Positions 1 to 5,213 of a DNA stretch of 5,975 bases are shown here, piece by piece; position 1 is the first letter of the stretch; every line of letters starts with the position of its first letter. The position numbers were made by a program, and so were the translations under genes. The notes below the pieces were generated by a model. It saw only the letters and a list, made by a program, of their open reading frames with translations, was not told the DNA's origin and made no database searches. The stretch is from SZAS-18 sp031370675. Lineage in GTDB: Bacteria; Verrucomicrobiota; Verrucomicrobiia; Chthoniobacterales; SZAS-18. The stretch covers positions 1 through 5,975 of the forward strand of contig JANMQT010000163.1 of the NCBI GenBank assembly GCA_031370675.1. The letters are read 5' to 3'.

Positions 1-63
1 CGAAACTACAAGCTGGTCATATTGCCATTCCGCCCATTCCGTAAGTCCTGCCCAACCTCGTAG
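1..63 (+). CDS. Possible C-terminal end of an upstream gene (truncated by window edge)
   Basis: Two frames could hold the end of a gene that starts left of the window. Frame 1 is open from the first base to a TAG at 61-63. It would encode 20 residues ending ...YKLVILPFRPFRKSCPTS, mostly with G or C at third codon positions, like the real genes here. Its stop lies one base before the ATG of the nucleotidyltransferase, which would suggest an operon with coupled translation. Frame 3 instead ends at a TAA at 42-44 (...GHIAIPPIP) but has AT-rich third positions. No family can be recognised from either piece. I slightly prefer frame 1, with low confidence. Confidence 0.3.
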   Translation, partial: RNYKLVILPFRPFRKSCPTS

Positions 64-64
64 C

Positions 65-787
65 ATGGTGACCAAAGCTGTTTTGCTGGCCGCGGGCCGC
101 GGCACGCGCATGCGCGAACTGACGCAGGACCTGCCGAAGCCCATGATCGCGGTGCGCGGCCAGCCAATCCTTGCGCATATCGTGAGGGGACTAAGCTCCG
201 CCGGAGTCACCGATTTTTTGATCGTCGTGGGCTACCGCGCGGACGTGGTGCGTGGTTATTTCGGGGATGGATCCACGTTCAATGCGCGCGTGCAATACGT
301 CACCCAGGAGACGCAGGACGGGACCGGCCGGGTGGTGGAACTCGCGCGCGATTTTGCGGGCGTCGATCCGTTCGTGCTGAGCTACGGCGACATTCTCGTC
401 GACCCGGTCAATTATCACCGCATGGTCGCACTGGAAGCCGCGGATGACGCGCTGCTCACGGTCAAGCGCGCGGACGATGTCTCGCAGGGCGGCGCGGTGT
501 TCATCAACGAGCGATGGGAGGTGATCGATCTTCGCGAAAAGCCGAAGCCGGGCGAGCCGACGAGCCCGTGGTACAACGCGGGTGTCTATACGTTTCGCCC
601 GAGCCTCTTCGAGTTCACGGCGAAGTTGGAGAGATCACCGCGCGGCGAGTACGAATTGACCGACGCGATTCGCGCGCTGGCCCAATCGGGCCGGCGCGTG
701 CGCTGCCTCGAGCTGACCGGTGAATGGGCCGACGTGCGAGATCCGGAGATCCTCGCCGACCTCAATGCCCGGCCCGGCTCCCCCTAG
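65..787 (+). CDS. Sugar-1-phosphate nucleotidyltransferase (NTP_transferase family)
   Basis: This 240-residue cytoplasmic enzyme should join a sugar 1-phosphate to an NTP, giving an NDP-sugar and pyrophosphate. The single Rossmann-like domain is complete. The nucleotide-binding signature LAAGRGTRM is at residues 8-16, with LPKP at 23-26. A base-contacting QETQDGTG segment lies at 81-88, and the metal-binding Gly-Asp is at 108-109 in LSYGDI. EKP is at 158-160, NAGVYTF at 171-177, ELTDAI at 197-202, and W-A-D-V at 221-224 near the end. There is no acyltransferase or left-handed beta-helix extension, so it is not GlmU- or GlgC-like. Its length suits MurU-, HddC- or RmlA-like single-domain enzymes, but the sugar and base cannot be read from sequence. 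The ATG at 65 directly precedes the conserved motif and has no Shine-Dalgarno. It may be the last gene of an operon coming from the left, making cell-envelope or polysaccharide sugars. The end overlaps the convergent gene by four bases. Confidence 0.9.
   Translation: MVTKAVLLAAGRGTRMRELTQDLPKPMIAVRGQPILAHIVRGLSSAGVTDFLIVVGYRADVVRGYFGDGSTFNARVQYVTQETQDGTGRVVELARDFAGVDPFVLSYGDILVDPVNYHRMVALEAADDALLTVKRADDVSQGGAVFINERWEVIDLREKPKPGEPTSPWYNAGVYTFRPSLFEFTAKLERSPRGEYELTDAIRALAQSGRRVRCLELTGEWADVRDPEILADLNARPGSP
784..787. other. Palindromic CTAG shared by two convergent stop codons
   Basis: Bases 784-787 read CTAG. On the plus strand TAG at 785-787 ends the nucleotidyltransferase. On the minus strand the complement of 784-786 is TAG and ends the GlsB-like gene. 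The two genes therefore overlap tail to tail with no space for a conventional terminator between them, and each 3' UTR must run antisense into the neighbouring gene. Confidence 0.85.
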
Positions 788-1047
788 GGTCCGGTCTTGG
801 GGCGCAGCATGTGCCAGATTATCAGGAGCAAAATGGCGCCCACCGTGGCGCCGAGGAAGCCGGCGCCATCACCCACCTTGTACCAGCCGATGGCCTGGCC
901 GACGAGCGTCGCCACCCAGGCCCCGGCGATGCCGAGCAGGATGGTGATAATGAATCCGCCCGGATCGCGGCCGGGCGTGAGAAACTTTGCGATGAGTCCG
1001 GCAAGGAAGCCGATGATGATCGTGCCGAAGATTCCTTTGTTAGGCAT
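784..1047 (-). CDS. GlsB/YeaQ/YmgE-family (transglycosylase-associated) small membrane protein
   Basis: This is an 87-residue inner-membrane protein with three hydrophobic helices at about residues 4-22, 31-52 and 61-80. Glycine-rich turns separate them, including PGRDPGG at 25-31 between helices 1 and 2. The pattern GxxxTIIIGFLAGLIAKFLTPGRDPGG, then LLGIAGAWV, then GATVGAILLLIIWHMLR is characteristic of the GlsB/YeaQ/YmgE family. Its members are often induced by general stress, and their biochemical role is not established despite the old name. I chose the ATG at 1045-1047 over one 20 codons upstream, because the family begins just before the first helix and the extra N-terminus (FATHTFTSTQS) has no family character. 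The gene lies 93 bp downstream of the S9 peptidase on the same strand, so it may be cotranscribed. No Shine-Dalgarno is visible. Its TAG stop overlaps the TAG of the convergent nucleotidyltransferase. Confidence 0.88.
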   Translation of the reverse strand: MPNKGIFGTIIIGFLAGLIAKFLTPGRDPGGFIITILLGIAGAWVATLVGQAIGWYKVGDGAGFLGATVGAILLLIIWHMLRPKTGP

Positions 1048-1140
1048 AAGTGGGTCGGGTGACTGGGTTGAGGTGAAAGTATGCGTCGCAAACCCGATGA
1101 AGCTCAAGTCCTTTCCGGGCCCCGGCCGCGACAGGTGCGG

Positions 1141-3381
1141 CTAGCGACCTAGCCGGAGATTGAACTCGACTCCAAAGCCCTTCTTTTTCTTGCGGGCTTT
1201 TGGCTCGGCCGGAGCAGTGAAATTCATGCCGAGTTGATCGAATAAGAACGCGTAAACATCCGCCTGCTGCGCGATCCGTTCGCTCAGTGACGTGCCGATG
1301 CCATGGCCGCTGGCGCTGCTCACGCGCAGGAGAACCGGCCAACCCGACGCGCTGGCAGCCTGCAAACGCGCCGCGAACTTTCGCGAGTTCGCGGGATTGA
1401 CGCGACCGTCGTTTTCACCCGCCAGCAACAGGACCGCCGGATATTTCACCCCGTCCTGCACGCGATGGTACGGGCTGTAGGCGTAAAGGGCCTGGAACTG
1501 CGCGGGATCCTTCACGGTACCGAATTCCGTGACGTTGAAGGCGCCGTTGGCGTCGAGTTCGACGCGCAGCATGTCGAAGATCCCAACGTGCGCGATCACC
1601 GCGCGGAAAAGCTCGGGCGCCTGCGTGAGCGCCGCACCCATGAGCAATCCGCCATTGCTGCCACCCTCGATCGCGAGCCGGGCGGGCGAGGTGTAGCCAC
1701 GATCGACCAAATGCCGCGCGCTGGCGACGAAATCGTCGAACACGTTCTGCTTTTTTGTGAGGTTGCCGCTGAGGTGCCATTCCTCACCAAACTCCCCGCC
1801 CCCGCGGAGATTCGCAATCACGTAGATGCCGCCGTGCGAAAGCCAGAGATGGCGATTCAACACGAAACCCGGCGCCATGTTGATGCCGTAACCGCCATAG
1901 CCGTGTAGGATCGTCGGGTTCTTGCCATCGAGCGCGACGCCCTTTTGTTTGAGGATGTTCAACGGAATCCGCGTGCCGTCCTTGGACGTCGCGAATTCTC
2001 GCACCACCTCGATGTCCGCAAAGGAAACCGGCGAGACGGCGCGCAGCCTGGTCGCGGTGAGACGCTCGGATTCGGGCGCGACGGGATCGAAGCGGTACCA
2101 CGTGGTCGGTTCCGTGTAGGTCACCTGGCGAAACCACACGTCGTCAGCCTGCCCATCCACGCCCGCCAGGCCGTCGATGGTGGCGACCTCCGGAGAAGGC
2201 ACCACCATTTTTAGTACGCCGTTGAGATCGAAGACCCGCAGGCGTGAAGGGCCGCCGAGCATTTCCACGATGTAGAGCTGGGTAGCCAGCGCGCGGAATT
2301 CCGTGATGACCCCGTCGCCCTGCGGCACGATCACCGGCACATTGGTCAGGTTTGGCTTCACGCCCGGCTTGAGCGTGTCTGGATCAAGGCGCAGGACCTT
2401 TCCGCGCGGCGCGCCCTGCCGGGAAAGCAGATAGAGCTGGCCGTCGCGCCCGACATGCACCGCCTTGACCTCATCCTTGAAGTCGGAAATCGTGGTCCAG
2501 TTCCCATCCGGCAGCCGCAGGTAGTGGGCGAACTCGCCGCCGTCGCCATTGGCCACCGTGACGAGGATCCGGCTGCCGTCGTCGCTCGTATCGATCACCG
2601 TCTCGGCAATCCGCGGAAATTCCTTGCCCAGCACGTAGGTGTCGGCGCTCTGCGGCGTGCCAAAGCGATGATAAAATACCTCCTGATAAAATTGCAGGTC
2701 CGCCGGCGGCCGCTCATCCGCCTTCGGATAACGGGTGTAATAAACGCCCTCGCCGCGCGCATCAAACGCCGCGCTGCCCCCGCCGGTCGGGAATTGCACG
2801 CGCTCCAACCGATCCGCGCGCTGCCGTCCGGTGGCGACATCAAAGAAATACAGCGTGCCCTGCTCGCTGCCCTTGTCCGACAAGCAGACCGCGACGGTGC
2901 GGCCATCGAGCGAGGGCACGAACCAGTCGATGGAGGTCGCGCCCGCCTTGCTTCGCGTATTCGGATCGAGCACCACGCGCTCGGTCCGAGGGTCCGCACT
3001 GGTGGCAAGTGTGACGATCAGGGGTTGCTGCTTCGGCGGCTGGTTCTTGAAAGCAAACAGCCGGCCTCCCCGGCTGATCAAGCCACCGTAGTTTGCCGAG
3101 GTCTGGGAATTCAACGTCGTGAGTCGGGCCGCAATCTGTTTTCGCACCGGCAAGCCATCCAGAAAGGCGCGCGTCCGCGCATTTTGCGCGCCGGTCCAGG
3201 CCTTCACCTCCGGCGTGCCGCCGTCCTCCAGCCAGCGATAATCCTCGGCCACCGCTACCGCGTGAAAACTGTCCTGCACCGGACGTTTGGGCGTTTCCGG
3301 CGGAGGCGGGACGTCGGCTGCCGAAAGTAATCCGGCCGTCAGCAGGCCAAGCAACGGAAGCGAGAGGGCACGGGTTCTCAT
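1141..3381 (-). CDS. Exported prolyl oligopeptidase-family serine peptidase (S9A)
   Basis: This 746-residue peptidase is expected to cleave oligopeptides, classically after proline, outside the cytoplasm. Numbered from the chosen start, residues 1-22 form a signal peptide (basic MRTR, hydrophobic LSLPLLGLLTAGLL, then SAA). The family N-terminal segment with DSFHAVAVAEDYRWLED follows at about 37-53, then a seven-bladed beta-propeller at about 70-440, then the alpha/beta-hydrolase domain. Catalytic signatures are present: YGGYG (about 495-499), RGGGEFGEEWH (about 526-536), nucleophile Ser575 in GGSNGG, Asp658 in GENDGRV and His693 in SGHG. Arg660 in NDGRV matches the substrate-binding arginine of the family. 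The length is usual for S9A plus a leader. A start nine codons upstream (3408) is possible, but it would put acidic residues before the leader. The C-terminus carries an unusual basic tail. Prolyl versus other S9 specificity, and periplasmic versus secreted location, are inferred. Confidence 0.93.
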   Translation of the reverse strand: MRTRALSLPLLGLLTAGLLSAADVPPPPETPKRPVQDSFHAVAVAEDYRWLEDGGTPEVKAWTGAQNARTRAFLDGLPVRKQIAARLTTLNSQTSANYGGLISRGGRLFAFKNQPPKQQPLIVTLATSADPRTERVVLDPNTRSKAGATSIDWFVPSLDGRTVAVCLSDKGSEQGTLYFFDVATGRQRADRLERVQFPTGGGSAAFDARGEGVYYTRYPKADERPPADLQFYQEVFYHRFGTPQSADTYVLGKEFPRIAETVIDTSDDGSRILVTVANGDGGEFAHYLRLPDGNWTTISDFKDEVKAVHVGRDGQLYLLSRQGAPRGKVLRLDPDTLKPGVKPNLTNVPVIVPQGDGVITEFRALATQLYIVEMLGGPSRLRVFDLNGVLKMVVPSPEVATIDGLAGVDGQADDVWFRQVTYTEPTTWYRFDPVAPESERLTATRLRAVSPVSFADIEVVREFATSKDGTRIPLNILKQKGVALDGKNPTILHGYGGYGINMAPGFVLNRHLWLSHGGIYVIANLRGGGEFGEEWHLSGNLTKKQNVFDDFVASARHLVDRGYTSPARLAIEGGSNGGLLMGAALTQAPELFRAVIAHVGIFDMLRVELDANGAFNVTEFGTVKDPAQFQALYAYSPYHRVQDGVKYPAVLLLAGENDGRVNPANSRKFAARLQAASASGWPVLLRVSSASGHGIGTSLSERIAQQADVYAFLFDQLGMNFTAPAEPKARKKKKGFGVEFNLRLGR

Positions 3382-3632
3382 GAAATCCATCATTCCAGAA
3401 TCGGCCACAGAGGCAATGCCGGAGGGGCGTGATTTGCCGTTTCACACTTTTACCCGTCGACACTGGCACTTTCCTGCATTCAGGCGCATTTCTCGCCGCT
3501 CCGGATTATTTCCCCCGTGCCCGCAGTTTTCACGCCCAAGCCTGTAGAATCAGCTGTTTCCAGCGGGAAATATCAGCGGATTACCGAGATTTTGATTTTG
3601 ACAGTAAGACTGCCGATAACTACCAAAGCGTC
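3382..3632. promoter_or_regulatory. Divergent intergenic region between S9 peptidase and MerR regulator
   Basis: These 251 bp must hold the promoters of the leftward S9 peptidase and the rightward MerR gene. The right part (about 3545-3630) is noticeably more AT-rich than the genes. It contains a small inverted repeat TTTCC-agcg-GGAAA (3557-3570) and the promoter-like sequence described separately. I could not identify a convincing promoter for the leftward gene. A reading frame open from 3429 continues into the MerR gene, but its translation there looks non-coding. MerR-type proteins often regulate divergent promoters, so the S9 peptidase is a plausible target, though this is inference. Confidence 0.5.
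3598..3626 (+). promoter_or_regulatory. Candidate promoter of the MerR-type gene
   Basis: A perfect TTGACA hexamer at 3598-3603 is followed, after 17 bp, by TACCAA at 3621-3626, a weak match to TATAAT (3 of 6). A short inverted repeat CAGT-aag-ACTG (3602-3612) overlaps the end of the -35 box and could be an operator half. If this promoter is real, transcription would begin about at the ATG at 3633, giving a leaderless or nearly leaderless mRNA. This agrees with the absence of any Shine-Dalgarno there. The -10 is poor, so confidence is limited. Confidence 0.35.
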
Positions 3633-4202
3633 ATGGTCGCGCCTGTCCATCCCACCATCTCCATCAGCGACCTCGCCGATCTAGTGAATCAGTGGTGCGA
3701 TGAGTATCAGGTGACCCCCGCAAACGGCCAGGCGGGTGAACGCATCACGGAGCGAAACATTCGGTATTACCGCTCGCGCGGACTGCTGGACGCGCCCGGA
3801 GGCGACGATATCGGGCGCAAGCGGGGTTTCACCGAAAAACACCTGCTGCAATTGAAGGCCATTCGTCTGTTGCAGGCCCGCGGGTTGCCGCTCGACCAGA
3901 TTCATGCGCGCATTCATGGCCGGAGTCTCGACGAGCTGAGAGGCCTGGAGCGGCTAGAGCTGCGCCAGCTTGCGGGCGACGCGGGCGATGGCGGTTTGCC
4001 CGGCGCGGTCAGCGGCGGGGAGTTGCTGCCGGGCGAAGGCGAGCGCTGGGGTGTCTCCGCCTTGGGCGCGGAATTTTTCCTCGTCTCGCGCCGCGGCCGC
4101 ACGCTGAACGGCGTCCAACGCAAGATGGTGGCCGCGGTCCTCACCGGCGCGTTGGAAGATGGTTCTGCGTCCGACAAATTAGTCGACGGGATCCCATTCT
4201 AG
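3633..4202 (+). CDS. MerR-family transcriptional regulator
   Basis: This 189-residue DNA-binding protein has an N-terminal winged helix-turn-helix at about residues 8-95. The first helix region is ISISDLADLVNQW (10-21). The recognition segment ITERNIRYYRSRGLLDAP is at 38-55, with the wing at GRKRGFTEKH (61-70). The helix LLQLKAIRLLQARGLPLDQI follows at 71-90. The family typically starts 'isela...GVs.rtiRyYe..GLl', and the insertion between helix 1 and the TERNIRYY helix is longer than usual here. Residues about 96-189 are a short, unrecognised C-terminal part with a leucine/arginine-rich stretch, a Gly-rich linker (115-140) and a hydrophobic end. The only cysteine is Cys22, so a metal- or redox-sensing cluster like MerR or SoxR is unlikely. 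I chose the ATG at 3633 because the upstream in-frame translation is not protein-like. The M48 peptidase starts 88 bp downstream on the same strand and may be cotranscribed. Target genes and effector are unknown. Confidence 0.82.
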   Translation: MVAPVHPTISISDLADLVNQWCDEYQVTPANGQAGERITERNIRYYRSRGLLDAPGGDDIGRKRGFTEKHLLQLKAIRLLQARGLPLDQIHARIHGRSLDELRGLERLELRQLAGDAGDGGLPGAVSGGELLPGEGERWGVSALGAEFFLVSRRGRTLNGVQRKMVAAVLTGALEDGSASDKLVDGIPF

Positions 4203-4242
4203 CGACCACCCTGCCGGGGAGAGACGAATCAACCTGCGACCT

Positions 4243-4262
4243 GCGCCGTCGAACAACGGCGT
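4243..4262 (+). other. Small GC-rich hairpin between MerR gene and M48 peptidase
   Basis: CGCCGT (4244-4249) and ACGGCG (4256-4261) form a 6-bp perfect stem around the loop CGAACA, extendable by a G-T pair at 4243/4262. The following bases (TTATCCCC) are not a U-tract, so this is at most a weak terminator or a processing structure. A stem this short can occur by chance in GC-rich DNA. Confidence 0.25.
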
Positions 4263-4290
4263 TATCCCCTGGAATCCATCTCCTTTCGCC

Positions 4291-5115
4291 ATGAACAATC
4301 GCGTCCGCCTTCTCCCCATACTCGCCGTCATTTTGATCGCGGCCTTCACCTATTTCAATGCGGAGAAATTCACAAATCCGGAAACCGGCAAGACGGCGCG
4401 CGTCGCACTAAGCGAAGATCAGGAGTCGAGACTCGGGCTGCAAAGTTACAACCAGGTGATCGCCGAATCGCAAGGAAAACTCCAGAACAGCGGCCCAGAC
4501 TACGACCGCGTGGTGCGCATCGCACGGCGTCTCTCGCAGTCCACGGGTAGCGCGGGCAAAAACTTTCAGTGGGCGGTGAGCCTCGTGCGCAGCGATCAGG
4601 TGAACGCGTTCTGCCTGCCGGGCGGGAAAATTGTGGTCTACACCGGCATCCTGCCCATCGCCCAGAATGACTCGCAGCTTGCCACCGTGCTGGGCCATGA
4701 GATGGCGCACGCCACCAGTCGGCACGGCTCCCAACGCCTATTGCGCAACAAACTCACCAATGAAGTGCTTTCTGGTGCCCAGTTTTCTCTGGCGGGCATG
4801 GACTATAGCCAGCAACAAGCCGTCATGGGAGCACTCGGCGCCGCCACGCAGTACGGGGCCACTCTCCCGTTCAGCCGCGCAAACGAAGAGGAAGCCGATC
4901 AGATAGGACTGCTTTACATGGCGCGCGCCGGCTATGACCCGCGGGAGGCCCTCAAATTTTGGCAGCACATGTCGCAGGTCGGCGGGGCTGGCCAGAAGCC
5001 ACCGGAATTTGCCTCCACCCATCCTTCGGATTCCACGCGAATTCAGCGCCTCAGCGACCAGATGCCGAAGGCGATAGAGGAATACAACAAGTCGCCCTTC
5101 CGCGGGCAGCCGTAG
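4291..5115 (+). CDS. M48-family zinc metallopeptidase (membrane-anchored or periplasmic)
   Basis: This 274-residue peptidase resembles the single-domain M48 proteins related to Oma1 and BepA, which degrade misfolded or misassembled envelope proteins. Residues 6-22 form one hydrophobic segment after a basic N-terminus (MNNRVR). It is a signal anchor or signal peptide with no lipobox cysteine, so the catalytic domain should face the periplasm. The zinc site is intact. HEMAH at 136-140 supplies two histidines and the catalytic Glu137, and the downstream NEEEAD at 198-203 supplies the third ligand, a glutamate. Family motifs around them are NAFCLPGGKIVVYTGIL (105-121), SR/ANEEEADQIGLLYMARAGYDP (195-217) and STHPSDSTRI (242-251). 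There is no TPR domain, unlike BepA, so it is a minimal form. The ATG at 4291 directly precedes the hydrophobic segment, and the sequence before it (CATCTCCTTTCGCC) lacks a Shine-Dalgarno. The MerR gene lies upstream on the same strand. Its physiological substrates are unknown. Confidence 0.92.
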   Translation: MNNRVRLLPILAVILIAAFTYFNAEKFTNPETGKTARVALSEDQESRLGLQSYNQVIAESQGKLQNSGPDYDRVVRIARRLSQSTGSAGKNFQWAVSLVRSDQVNAFCLPGGKIVVYTGILPIAQNDSQLATVLGHEMAHATSRHGSQRLLRNKLTNEVLSGAQFSLAGMDYSQQQAVMGALGAATQYGATLPFSRANEEEADQIGLLYMARAGYDPREALKFWQHMSQVGGAGQKPPEFASTHPSDSTRIQRLSDQMPKAIEEYNKSPFRGQP

Positions 5116-5140
5116 AATCCACGGTCGGCGGACGTGGGGA

Positions 5141-5197
5141 ACTCGAAATTTGAAGTTCGAAATTCGAAGGAAGTTGGAAGAATCGAAGCTTCGAACC
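5141..5197. repeat. TTCGAA-rich palindrome cluster between convergent genes
   Basis: In 57 bp, TTCGAA occurs three times (5156-5161, 5163-5168, 5190-5195), and the 8-mer TCGAAATT occurs twice 14 bp apart (5143-5150 and 5157-5164). There is a perfect 12-bp palindrome TCGAAGCTTCGA at 5183-5194. Bases 5144-5166 can also fold into an imperfect stem (one A-A mismatch, one G-T pair). It lies in the 98-bp gap between the M48 peptidase and the convergent secreted-protein gene, and is distinctly more AT-rich than its flanks. It could act as a two-way terminator or be a member of a dispersed intergenic repeat. Neither can be settled from one copy. Confidence 0.6.
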
Positions 5198-5213
5198 TCG
5201 GCCGGGTCGCGTC

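Noticed and set aside
1048..1107. A 20-residue N-terminal extension of the GlsB-like protein
   Set aside because: The family normally begins just before the first membrane helix. The extension is polar, unpatterned, and unnecessary for the fold.
1108..1136. CCGGGCCCCGG-type self-complementary sequence downstream of the S9 peptidase as a terminator
   Set aside because: The stem would leave a loop of only one to three bases and no U-tract follows on the minus strand, so it looks like GC-rich chance symmetry.
1303..1908. A 201-codon plus-strand open frame opposite the catalytic domain of the S9 peptidase
   Set aside because: The opposite strand encodes the conserved GGSNGG, NDGRV and SGHG motifs, and this frame has no domain or start context of its own.
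2455..3330. A 291-codon plus-strand open frame antisense to the S9 peptidase
   Set aside because: It lies wholly within a gene with complete catalytic motifs. Its translation is Arg/Ala/Gly-rich with no recognisable motif, as expected of a shadow frame in GC-rich DNA.
3429..3632. A 68-residue N-terminal extension of the MerR protein
   Set aside because: The extension reads through the AT-rich promoter-like region, shows no MerR character, and the winged helix begins shortly after the ATG at 3633.
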